Source: Halonotius sp046719765 (GTDB lineage: Archaea; Halobacteriota; Halobacteria; Halobacteriales; Haloferacaceae). Taken from it: a stretch of DNA of 64,000 nucleotides. The stretch lies in assembly GCF_046719765.1 (NCBI RefSeq), contig NZ_JABEBY010000003.1, positions 62,001-126,000 of the forward strand. Reading direction: 5' to 3'. The notes under the pieces were generated by a model that did no database searches, had not been told where the DNA came from, and was given only the letters and a program-made list of their open reading frames with translations. The translations under genes and the position numbers were made by a program. Shown one piece after another: positions 52,642 through 60,018 of this stretch (its first letter is position 1; each line of letters opens with the position of its first letter).

Positions 52642-53451
52642 TTACGATAACTCAGCCTTGATCTCGGCGGCGTAGCTGTCAGCCAGCCGTGTTGGCTCGG
52701 GGAGCTTGTAGCCATCACAGAGCGCGGCGACGAGGTCGGTGGTCGTCTCGGCGGCGACGCGGTGCCCAGGACTGACGTACAGTGGGTTGATGTGGCGGCT
52801 GGGTGAGTCGTACTGTCTCGACTGGTAGGCGTAGCCGATGACCGTGCCATCGGTGCAGTCGACATCGTCGTCGGCTTCGATTGGCGTCCGCCAGCCGGTC
52901 GGTCGCCCGTCGACCGACTCGTGGGGCGTCCCACAGAGCAGGCTCTTGGCGATCCCGATACTCGGGGTGTCGAAGCCGACGCCGATGTGGGTCGCCAGTC
53001 CAGCCTGTCGGTAGTGGATGCGGCCGCTGCCGTCGAGACAGAGCAGGTCGGGCGTCCGATCCAGTGTTTCGAGTGCAGCCACGATGGGGCCACCCTCACG
53101 AAACGCCAGCAACCCCGGGATGTAGGGGATCGAGAGGTCGGTCACGGCGTGGGCGCGCTCGACGACGTCGCCGGCTTGCAGGACGACGACCGCGCTGATC
53201 GCTCGATCATCGAGAAAGGCTTGGTCGACGCCAGCGACGAGCGGGGCGTCGACGGATGCGGTGCTGTCAGCATCACGTGCGGTAGTGGTCAGTTGTTGCT
53301 GGGACGGCTCCGAAGGAGTTCGAACTGTGGCCGGGTCGAACCCGAAGCGATCCGCGAAAACGGCGTTGTCGGCAATCTCCCGCTGGAGCGACTCCATTTC
53401 TGCCTGCGACAGCGACGCGTCCGGCAGAAATTCGGGGCGAACGAACTCCAC
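52642..53451 (-). CDS. nfi: Endonuclease V (deoxyinosine 3' endonuclease)
   Basis: A 269-residue DNA repair nuclease that nicks near deaminated adenine. The catalytic core shows the first Asp in PLVAGVDQAFLDD, the wedge region DLSIPYIPGLLAFREGGPIV, the second Asp in DLLCLDGSGRIHYRQAGLA, and HIGVGFDTPSIGIAKSLLCG. The family HPR becomes HYR here. The start is a GTG at 53451, 2 bp after the rhomboid gene's stop (53454-53456), so the two form a tight operon. The longer frame upstream is a shadow of the rhomboid Gly-Pro tail. Confidence 0.9.
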   Translation of the reverse strand: MEFVRPEFLPDASLSQAEMESLQREIADNAVFADRFGFDPATVRTPSEPSQQQLTTTARDADSTASVDAPLVAGVDQAFLDDRAISAVVVLQAGDVVERAHAVTDLSIPYIPGLLAFREGGPIVAALETLDRTPDLLCLDGSGRIHYRQAGLATHIGVGFDTPSIGIAKSLLCGTPHESVDGRPTGWRTPIEADDDVDCTDGTVIGYAYQSRQYDSPSRHINPLYVSPGHRVAAETTTDLVAALCDGYKLPEPTRLADSYAAEIKAELS

Positions 53452-53453
53452 GA

Positions 53454-54392
53454 TTAAAACCGTCCGCGACCGGGGCCACCAGGGCCGCCCGGCCCACCGG
53501 GCCCACCCGGGCCGCCAGGGCCGCCACCGAACTGGAGTTGGTTCGGCACCCGAACCTCGCCTTTGAGTTTGCGGCCGTACCACAGTCCGATGACGAGGCC
53601 GACGAGGTGGGCGAAGTGGGCAACGTTACCCATCCCGGCCGAACCGGCCGCATCTGGGTTGACAAAGAACAGCACCGAGATGAGCGCGAAGCCCGCGGTG
53701 AGGATGTACAACGGGAGCGGAATCACGAAAAACAGCAGTACCTTCAGATCCGGTTTGAGGACGGTGAGGACACCCATAATCGCAAAGACCGCGCCGCTGG
53801 CCCCGAGCACGCGGGAGGTCTCACTCATGACCAGCGAGATGCCGACATGGCCCAAGCCAGCGAGGGCACCCGCCGCGAGGAAGAGGGCGACAAACTTCTT
53901 TGAGCCGGTGTAGCGTTCGACCAGCGGGCCGAAGAAAAACAGCACGATGCTGTTGGCCGCGAGGTGGTAGAGCCCGCCGTGGGCGAAGATCGAGGTAATC
54001 CACGTCCAAATGTACTCCGGATGAACCGTTGAGAGCGTGAACAGCGCGTAGGAGACATCGCGGCCGGCGAAGACTCTGACAAGCCCTTGCAACAGGAACG
54101 TAATCCACATCAGCCCCAGCAGCGTGTAGGCCGCGTTGCCGCGGAAATAGCCAAGCGGGCCACCGACGCTCCGCAGTTTGTTGAGGAGTCCCTGTGTCGT
54201 CGATGTTCCCCCTTGGTTCGCAACCGAGTCATCGAATCCGCTGTCGAAGACCCCATCGGGATCGTTCCAATCATCGAGCCCCGGACAGTCGTGGTTCTCC
54301 GGCAGCCGATGGTCAGCACAAAAGGTGTGGCCACACCGCTGGCACTGATACGGCATGTTCACCTCGGCACCACACTCGTCGCAGTTGGCCAT
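53454..54392 (-). CDS. Rhomboid intramembrane serine protease with N-terminal AN1-type zinc finger
   Basis: A 312-residue membrane protease. An AN1-like zinc finger at residues 4-36 (CDECGAEVNMPYQCQRCGHT then FCADH and HDC) faces the cytoplasm. Six helices follow, with IFAHGGLYHLAANSIVLFFF, the catalytic Ser199 in LGASGAVFAIMG and the catalytic His (probably His262) in VAHFAHLVGLVIG. The C-terminus is a run of GGP repeats (about 289-309). It is the first gene of a pair with endonuclease V; a 38-codon open frame with its own promoter lies 78 bp upstream. Confidence 0.93.
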   Translation of the reverse strand: MANCDECGAEVNMPYQCQRCGHTFCADHRLPENHDCPGLDDWNDPDGVFDSGFDDSVANQGGTSTTQGLLNKLRSVGGPLGYFRGNAAYTLLGLMWITFLLQGLVRVFAGRDVSYALFTLSTVHPEYIWTWITSIFAHGGLYHLAANSIVLFFFGPLVERYTGSKKFVALFLAAGALAGLGHVGISLVMSETSRVLGASGAVFAIMGVLTVLKPDLKVLLFFVIPLPLYILTAGFALISVLFFVNPDAAGSAGMGNVAHFAHLVGLVIGLWYGRKLKGEVRVPNQLQFGGGPGGPGGPGGPGGPGGPGRGRF

Positions 54393-54469
54393 TACCAGTA
54401 GCTAACAGCGGTGGGATAAAATGCGTTTGGCTCTGTGGTATCGTCGACATCACCGGGCGAACGACGGGA

Positions 54470-54586
54470 TCACGACTGCGTCGTGTCGTCGCTGTCGGCC
54501 GTCGGCTGCTCGGCGGTCGCCGACTCGAAGTTCGTCGGGACGACCGTCAGATGCTGGATGCCGAGTGAATCAGTGCTCGCACTCAT
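54470..54586 (-). CDS. Possible 38-residue small protein
   Basis: A short frame starts MSASTDSLGIQHLTVVPTNF and ends in an acidic tail. Support comes from the promoter: AATTATTTTAG on the minus strand (54614-54624) lies about 30-38 bp before the ATG at 54586, the spacing of a leaderless or short-leader haloarchaeal gene. I recognise no family. It may instead be the 5' leader of the rhomboid operon. Confidence 0.45.
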   Translation of the reverse strand: MSASTDSLGIQHLTVVPTNFESATAEQPTADSDDTTQS

Positions 54587-54884
54587 ACCATAGTAGTGTA
54601 GCCGCCACACGCTAAAATAATTACCCATGCGCATATCGCATGCGGCCCCGGAGAGGATATGCACACAAAGCATACCAGCAGCAGGTGTTTTCGCGGTGCG
54701 TCCAAAAGCGAGGATAACAAAACACAATCTATTGTACTAATTCAATGAAAAGCTACTATGAACCCCGGTTCTGGACAACAATCTATAGTATTTTGCTGTT
54801 ATACCGCCGAGTTGTGAGATAACGGGCGGTTCGAATTGTTGGTTTTGCAAACTGTTAAATAGATACATGACATATCAATAGAGG
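54587..54884. promoter_or_regulatory. 298-bp AT-rich divergent regulatory region before padR
   Basis: No gene is supported here. On the minus side are the TATA at 54614-54624 and, just upstream of it, the inverted repeat CATGCG-N5-CGCATG (54626-54642). On the plus side GTTAAATAGAT (about 54856-54866) is a TATA about 25 bp before the PadR ATG. The middle holds two similar short sequences, ACAATCTATTGTA (about 54728-54740) and ACAATCTATAGTA (about 54778-54790), about 50 bp apart, which are possible PadR operators. Confidence 0.5.
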
Positions 54885-55238
54885 ATGTCAGAGGCACAAT
54901 CAATCAGCGACGGTTCGGGCAAAGTGCGGGATCTCACCGCGTTCCAACAGAACATTCTCGCCATCCTCGCCGAGGAGGCACGCTATGGGCTGGCGATCAA
55001 ACGAGAACTCGAAAACTACTACAACACGGAAGTTAACCACGGACGACTGTACCCCAACCTTGACGACCTCGTCGAGGAGGGGCTCGTCGAAAAGAGCGAA
55101 CTCGACAAGCGAACAAACGAGTACGAGCTCACCGACGCCGGCTACGATGCCATCCTCGATCAGTTCGAGTGGACGCTCTCGAAGTTCGTCACCGACGAGG
55201 AGCGCGCCGACGACGTGCGCGCGCTGATCGATCGGTAA
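54885..55238 (+). CDS. PadR-family transcriptional regulator
   Basis: A 117-residue wHTH protein of the PadR type. It shows LTAFQQNILAILAEEARYGL, AIKRELENYYNTEVNHGRLY (recognition helix) and PNLDDLVEEGLVEKSELDKR, with the C-terminal helix IDR. The family-typical YxLTDxG is NEYELTDAGYDAI. A TATA about 25 bp upstream makes it probably leaderless. The large AT-rich upstream region suggests autoregulation. Confidence 0.9.
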   Translation: MSEAQSISDGSGKVRDLTAFQQNILAILAEEARYGLAIKRELENYYNTEVNHGRLYPNLDDLVEEGLVEKSELDKRTNEYELTDAGYDAILDQFEWTLSKFVTDEERADDVRALIDR

Positions 55239-55256
55239 CGCGTCACCGACAGTCAC

Positions 55257-55856
55257 CTACGTTTTCGCCGACCGTTCCGGGCACTCCGTGTCGGCGACCG
55301 CAAACAGATACTCCAGAGAGGCATCCAACGCGGCCTGCTGGTCGGCGTCAGCCCAGACGTTTCGCGGATAGTACTCCTCACGAAACTCGGTGAGATGCTC
55401 GGCCGTCGCGGTCTCGATGCGTTGACAGTAGTGGTTCCCCATAAAATCCGCAAACGCCTGGGCGTTGGCCTCGTGAATCGGCCCATAGGCATCGCCGACA
55501 GCGTCGACAAGGGCGGCGTTATCGGCCGCAACGGCGGCCCAGTCATCGTCGCCGCCACCCGAAAGCGGGATTTCAACCGCACGGTCGGTGTCATCGATGC
55601 GTTCGAGTTGGACGGTATCGCCGTCGAGCCACTCGTCGGGGTACAACACAAGCGTATCATCTTCCTCACGAACCCGGGCCGTGTAGTCGTGGGCCGCAAG
55701 CGTCTCATCGCGGTCAGCACGGTATGCCTCCCGTTCGGGGTCGGCAGCGGCCTCGCGGGTTAGCCGCGTCAGCCGCTCGGCGTCGTCGATGACGGCGTCC
55801 GGAAGCGGTGCCGCGTCGTCGGACTCAGTGTCAGCTGTTGGATCTGTATCAGTCAT
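55257..55856 (-). CDS. Uncharacterised haloarchaeal protein linked to RNase HI (DUF7108-like)
   Basis: A 199-residue acidic protein with no catalytic motif I recognise. It shows LTREAAADPEREAYRADRDE and LVLYPDEWLDGDTVQLERID in the first half and an Ala-rich helical second half (FADFMGNHYCQRIETATAEH, then TEFREEYYPRNVW). It overlaps the end of rnhA by 8 bp (55849-55856) on the same strand, so the two are co-translated. I associate it with DUF7108, with moderate certainty. Confidence 0.7.
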   Translation of the reverse strand: MTDTDPTADTESDDAAPLPDAVIDDAERLTRLTREAAADPEREAYRADRDETLAAHDYTARVREEDDTLVLYPDEWLDGDTVQLERIDDTDRAVEIPLSGGGDDDWAAVAADNAALVDAVGDAYGPIHEANAQAFADFMGNHYCQRIETATAEHLTEFREEYYPRNVWADADQQAALDASLEYLFAVADTECPERSAKT

Positions 55857-56439
55857 CGAAGGCCTCGTTTGCGAGCTCGTCGGCGCGTTCGTTTACCTCC
55901 CGCGGGACATGGGCGATCGACCAGCGGTCAAACTCGGTGAGCAGTTCGCGGACGCGGACACGCCGCTCCCGAAGCGCGGGATCGTTCGTCTCCCACTCAC
56001 CGCGGATCTGCTTGACGATCAGCTGGCTGTCACCGCGGATGTCGGCTTCGTCGATCCCAAGATCGCGGGCCGCCTCGACCGCCCGAAGCAACGCGGCGTA
56101 CTCGGCTTGGTTGTTCGTCGCCTCGCCGATCTGTTGGCCGCCCTCGGCGGCGATCCCGTCGCCGGTGACGATCACCCAGCCGACCGCCGCCGGGCCGGGG
56201 TTGCCGCGGCAGGCCCCATCAAAGTAGACGTGGGCGCGACCGCCGCCGTCCTCCAACAACAGCGTCAGGTCGACCGGGTCGGCACCCTGCACCACAACCT
56301 TGTCGTCGTAGGCGACGGCGACCGCCGCGCCGCGTTCGGCCCGCCAGCGCTCGTGGTCGGTGTTCCCCGACTCGACGCTGACGCCGGCCGCCCGGAGCTT
56401 GTCGGCCGCCGCGTCGGGATCGCAGCTGATCGTCGGCAT
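55849..56439 (-). CDS. rnhA: Ribonuclease HI with N-terminal extension
   Basis: Cleaves RNA in RNA-DNA hybrids. The 196-residue protein has an N-terminal segment of about 65 residues, then the RNase H fold with its carboxylates Asp74 (VYFDGACRGNPGPAAVGW), Glu113 (NNQAEYAALLRA), Asp137 (IRGDSQLIVKQI) and Asp187 (REVNERADELANEA). ATG 56439 (MPTISCDPDA) is chosen because a minus-strand TATA (ACTATCTTTTAG, about 56464-56475) lies about 25-35 bp upstream. It is the first gene of a pair with the 199-residue protein. Confidence 0.92.
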   Translation of the reverse strand: MPTISCDPDAAADKLRAAGVSVESGNTDHERWRAERGAAVAVAYDDKVVVQGADPVDLTLLLEDGGGRAHVYFDGACRGNPGPAAVGWVIVTGDGIAAEGGQQIGEATNNQAEYAALLRAVEAARDLGIDEADIRGDSQLIVKQIRGEWETNDPALRERRVRVRELLTEFDRWSIAHVPREVNERADELANEAFDD

Positions 56440-56579
56440 AGCTGTGGGGTCGGTCGGGAGGCTAAAAGATAGTTCGCTCTCGGCAGAAAAATTTGGGGTT
56501 TTGAGAACATATCTACGGGATGGTATCCCACCACATACACAAGGTTTAACAATAATCAGTCGACAACCATATAAGTGTA

Positions 56580-57542
56580 ATGACACGGTCCAGCCGCCAG
56601 CGATCCAACCGGGAGTCCCAACGTCAGGAGACCGAGGCCGACGAGGAGGAGATCGACCTCGACAACGTCGATCCTGACGAGGTCAAGCGCACGGCCGACG
56701 ACGAGCTCATCCACGAGCCGACCGGTCTCATTCTCGAAGAAGATCAGATCGATCGCGGCCCGGAGTGGCGGGCGTTCAACCACTCGGAACGACAGGAGAA
56801 ATCCCGTGTCGGCGCGCCGACGACGAAGACGATGCACGACAAGGGGTTGACGACGACCATCGACTGGCAGAACAAGGATGCCTACGGCCGGTCGCTGTCA
56901 TCGGAAAAGCGGAGTCAGATGCACCGGCTCCGCAAATGGCAGGAGCGCATCCGCACGAAGGATGCCGGCGAACGGAACCTGCAGTTCGCACTCAGCGAGA
57001 TCGACCGCATGGCAAGTGCGATCGGCGTCCCCCGCTCGGTACGGGAGGTTGCCTCAGTCATCTATCGCCGCGCGCTCAACGAAGACCTGATCCGTGGCCG
57101 TTCCATCGAGGGCGTCTCGACGGCCGTGCTGTATGCGGCCTGCCGAAAGGAAGGCATCCCGCGCAGCCTCGAAGAGATCGCCGAGGTATCCCGTGTCGAA
57201 CGCAAGGAGATCGGGCGGACATACCGCTACATCTCCCAGGAACTCGGCCTCGAAATGCGACCCGTCGATCCGAAGAAGTACGTCCCCCGCTTTTCCTCAC
57301 AACTCGAACTCAGCGAAGAAGTCCAGGCGAAAGCCAAGGAGATCATCGACACGACCGCCGAGCAAGGACTCCTCTCCGGCAAATCGCCGACCGGCTTTGC
57401 CGCCGCCGCGATCTACGCTGCCTCGCTGCTGTGCAACGAAAAGAAAACCCAGCGTGAAGTCGCCGATGTTGCCCAAGTGACCGAGGTCACGATCCGCAAC
57501 CGATACCAGGAGCAGATCGAGGCGATGGGCATTCCGACCTGA
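56580..57542 (+). CDS. tfb: Transcription factor B (TFIIB-like) lacking the zinc-ribbon cysteines
   Basis: A 320-residue archaeal TFB that bridges TBP-TATA and RNA polymerase. Two cyclin-like repeats are intact: about 120-210 (QFALSEIDRMASAIGVPRSV, then AACRKEGIPRSLEEIAEVSR) and about 218-320 (with SPTGFAAAAIYAASLLCNEK, then TEVTIRNRYQEQIEAMGI). The B-reader/linker IDRGPEWRAFNHSERQEKSR and GAPTTKTMHDKGLTTTIDW are conserved. The N-terminal ribbon, normally CxxC...CxxC, reads VDPDEVKRTADDELIHEPTG, then LILEEDQIDRGPEW, with no Cys at all. It is probably a specialised TFB paralogue. Confidence 0.93.
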   Translation: MTRSSRQRSNRESQRQETEADEEEIDLDNVDPDEVKRTADDELIHEPTGLILEEDQIDRGPEWRAFNHSERQEKSRVGAPTTKTMHDKGLTTTIDWQNKDAYGRSLSSEKRSQMHRLRKWQERIRTKDAGERNLQFALSEIDRMASAIGVPRSVREVASVIYRRALNEDLIRGRSIEGVSTAVLYAACRKEGIPRSLEEIAEVSRVERKEIGRTYRYISQELGLEMRPVDPKKYVPRFSSQLELSEEVQAKAKEIIDTTAEQGLLSGKSPTGFAAAAIYAASLLCNEKKTQREVADVAQVTEVTIRNRYQEQIEAMGIPT

Positions 57543-57596
57543 ACGACTGGCTCTGTTTTCGCGGCAGTATTCGGACTGACAAGCAGGCAACTAGAT

Positions 57597-57680
57597 CGGC
57601 TGGCCAATCAGCCGCCTCCCTGGCGGAATGAAAGGGCGAGTCCCGGGAGCCGACAGCGACGAGGGCTTTCAACACGATAC
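57597..57680 (+). repeat. Dispersed structured element, copy B (compact form)
   Basis: Begins with a 6-bp hairpin CGGCTG-N6-CAGCCG (57597-57614), continues CTCCCTGGCGGAATGAAAGG then GCGAG (57616-57640), and ends CGGGAGCCGA...GAGGGCTTTCAACAC (57644-57675). The same blocks in the same order flank the insert of copy A at 48.3-48.5 kb. It lies in the 213-bp gap between tfb and nreA, where I find no gene. Confidence 0.6.
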
Positions 57681-57755
57681 AGCAGATTCGTAGCTGGACA
57701 CGACTTCACTGACTGACCGAATATTGAAGCCGACTGCCGCCCCACCATCGTATAG

Positions 57756-59030
57756 ATGCGGCTCTCGGAGTTCATCGAGATCGAGAAAAACGAGCGCGCC
57801 GAGCGTCGCCGCCTCGCTGGCGAGAAGTCCTACGAGATCCTCGACCGCCTCGACGGGGTCGGCGACCAGTTCGCCGACATCAGCGGCGGCGACGCTGTCG
57901 GCAGCGTCTCGCCGTCGATCTTCGTTGGCCGCTCCGGCTACCCCGAGGTCTCGACAGGTCTCCTCTCGCCGGTCGGCAACGAAAGCGACGCCGGCCAGTT
58001 CGTCACCGACGGCGCGTGGTACGAGGAGGGCGTCAGCATCGGCGACGTGTTCGAACGCCGTACCTCGCTGCTGAACGCGAACCAGACCGCGCCCGTCGAG
58101 ACCAACGTCCACGACACATGGGAGGGCTTCCTCGGCGTCCAACGCGAGGTCGCCCTCTCCGACCGACCGGTCGGGATCGAAGTTGGCCTCGGCGGCACGC
58201 CCGAACTCGATCTCGCCAACAGTGTCGACGAGGTGTCGGCCCCGACCGGCCCGCGAGCGCGGGCCAACGACGCCACCCTGACCGAGAACCCCCACGTCCC
58301 GCGACCCGTCAAAAAGACGCTCGAAGACGACGACTGGCGGGCGAGTGGCGCGATGAACTACCTCTACAACCGCGGGTTCGACGTGTATGAGATCAACACG
58401 ATCCTCTCGGCGGGCGCGCTCGGCCAGCAAGCAAATCGGCGGCTCGTCCCAACGCGGTGGTCGATCACCGCCGTCGACGACACGGTCGGCAAATATCTGC
58501 GTGGCTCCCAACGCAACGCCACGAGCGTCGACACCGTGTCGGTCTGGCACAACGAGTATCTCGGCAACAGCTTCTGGATCGTTCTCGCATCGGGCCAGTG
58601 GGAGTTCGAACTCGTCGAGTTCAAAGCTCCCGGCAGCGTCTGGAACCCCGATCCGACCGCGGGCGTCTGGCTCGCCAGCGACTACGAGGGCAGCGAGGGC
58701 CGCACCGGCTACGTCGAGGAGACAGCAGGGGCGTACTACGCCGCCCGACTGGCCGTCCTCGAATACCTCGATTCGATCGATCGGCAGGCGAAAGTCCTCG
58801 TCCTCCGGCACGTCTCCGATGACTACTGGGGGCCGGTCGGCGTCTGGCAGGTTCGGGAGGCGATCCGGCATGCCTTCGACGGCGACCACGCCGAAAGCGA
58901 GACGTTCGACGACGCCGTCGCCGGCATCGCCGAGCAGCTCCCGGTGAGCCTCGCCGACCTGCGGCGGAAATCGACGCTTGCTGCGGGCCGACAGACCGGC
59001 CTCGACGCATTTGGCGGATCGCCGGATTAG
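57756..59030 (+). CDS. nreA: DNA repair protein NreA
   Basis: A 424-residue archaeal repair factor. It matches haloarchaeal NreA from the N-terminus (MRLSEFIEIEKNERAERRRL, then SVSPSIFVGRSGYPEVSTGL and LSPVG) to the C-terminus, which ends QTGLDAFG, a PCNA-interacting PIP-box (QxxLxxF) expected to recruit it to the sliding clamp. No cysteine zinc finger is present. NreA is linked to mitomycin C resistance in Haloferax. Its TAG overlaps the convergent DUF302 stop by 4 bp. Confidence 0.92.
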   Translation: MRLSEFIEIEKNERAERRRLAGEKSYEILDRLDGVGDQFADISGGDAVGSVSPSIFVGRSGYPEVSTGLLSPVGNESDAGQFVTDGAWYEEGVSIGDVFERRTSLLNANQTAPVETNVHDTWEGFLGVQREVALSDRPVGIEVGLGGTPELDLANSVDEVSAPTGPRARANDATLTENPHVPRPVKKTLEDDDWRASGAMNYLYNRGFDVYEINTILSAGALGQQANRRLVPTRWSITAVDDTVGKYLRGSQRNATSVDTVSVWHNEYLGNSFWIVLASGQWEFELVEFKAPGSVWNPDPTAGVWLASDYEGSEGRTGYVEETAGAYYAARLAVLEYLDSIDRQAKVLVLRHVSDDYWGPVGVWQVREAIRHAFDGDHAESETFDDAVAGIAEQLPVSLADLRRKSTLAAGRQTGLDAFGGSPD

Positions 59031-59476
59031 CTGGCGGCCAACTCTGTGAAGACGGCCTCGACCATCTCGCCGGTGTCGTCGATGATAGCATCCATGGCCT
59101 CGTCGTCGGTCGGCAACCCAAGCAGGCGGGCGATCTTCATGATACTGAGGTGGTAGACGCGCTGAACGCCCGGTGCTTCCTCCCAGATGATCATGTTGCA
59201 GGGAAACAGCGCGCCCATCCGCTTGTCGGTCGCATCAAGCGCGCGGTCGGCCATCGCGGGATTGCAGGCCCCCAACACGTAGTAGGGGTCGCGGTCGGCA
59301 GCGACCTTCGCGTTGAGCAGCTCCGAGGGCGAAAACTCGACTGGAACCCCGAACCCGTTGTCGAGACAGACCTCGCGGATGTATTCGATGGCGTCCTCGT
59401 GTTCCATCTCGAGGGTTGCCTGGTTTTCGCCGTACTCAGCGGGATCGATAGCTGCGGGATCGAATGGGAGTGTCAT
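59027..59476 (-). CDS. DUF302 domain protein
   Basis: A 149-residue cytoplasmic protein with the DUF302 pattern: EHEDAIEYIREVCLDNGFGV, YYVLGACNPAMADRALDATD and RMGALFPCNMIIWEEAPGVQ. The conserved Cys residues (GACNP and FPCN) may bind a ligand. The biochemical role of the family is unknown. Its 3' end overlaps nreA by 4 bp on the opposite strand. Confidence 0.9.
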   Translation of the reverse strand: MTLPFDPAAIDPAEYGENQATLEMEHEDAIEYIREVCLDNGFGVPVEFSPSELLNAKVAADRDPYYVLGACNPAMADRALDATDKRMGALFPCNMIIWEEAPGVQRVYHLSIMKIARLLGLPTDDEAMDAIIDDTGEMVEAVFTELAAS

Positions 59477-59515
59477 ACCTAGTCGTCGTGGCGCGGATAC
59501 AAAAGCTGGCGGCTG

Positions 59516-59803
59516 CTATTCGGTGGCGACGGGCTCGTGGCCGACCACGTCGCGGACAGCAGCGATGAAGGTCTGTCGGCGGTCGAAGTAGGTGTCATCG
59601 ACCGACGCAAGGATCGTCGCCAGCGACTGGGGGCCATCCGGCGTTCGGATGTCGGTCTCGCCAAACTTTTCGAGTATGTCGCTTTTTGTCTGGGGCCATG
59701 TAAGCCGGGCGGCAACGCGGGCGATCGGCGCGCCCTCGACGGCACGGCCGTCGCCGAGCTGCACCGCCGGCGTCGCCTCCTCGTCGGCGTCCTCGTCTGA
59801 CAT
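59516..59803 (-). CDS. DUF5789-like haloarchaeal protein
   Basis: A 95-residue protein starting MSDEDADEEATPAVQLGDGR. The core RLTWPQTKSDILEKFGETDI, then TPDGPQSLATILASVDDTYF, matches my knowledge of haloarchaeal DUF5789. The function is unknown. In-frame ATGs at 59845 and 59869 exist but fall in a tandem repeat, so 59803 is the better start. Confidence 0.72.
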   Translation of the reverse strand: MSDEDADEEATPAVQLGDGRAVEGAPIARVAARLTWPQTKSDILEKFGETDIRTPDGPQSLATILASVDDTYFDRRQTFIAAVRDVVGHEPVATE

Positions 59804-59823
59804 GGCCGCGAGTTTGATCGGTA

Positions 59824-59871
59824 TCGTCCTAATCGTTTCGATCATCCTCGTCCTAATCGTTTCGATCATCC
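59824..59871. repeat. Exact 24-bp tandem duplication upstream of the DUF5789-like gene
   Basis: Two identical 24-bp copies (59824-59847, 59848-59871) each contain CGTCCTAATCGTTTCGATCA. They lie 20-70 bp upstream of the chosen ATG at 59803, where promoter elements are expected. If read through, they would encode the repeat MIETIRTR/MIETIRTI. Confidence 0.85.
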
Positions 59872-60018
59872 CACACCACCCGACCCCTGACAGACACCGC
59901 CACAGAAGCCGAGCAAATCACCGGATGGCGGTCACCGCGCGCCTCACAGCCAGCTGATGTATTGTGCGTGCCAACTGTCTGACGTACTGTTTTGTACCAG
60001 GCCCACATACGTCCGGTC

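Noticed and set aside
57669..58889. Minus-strand open frame of 406 codons
   Set aside because: Antisense to nreA; the nreA frame is conserved to its C-terminal PIP box.
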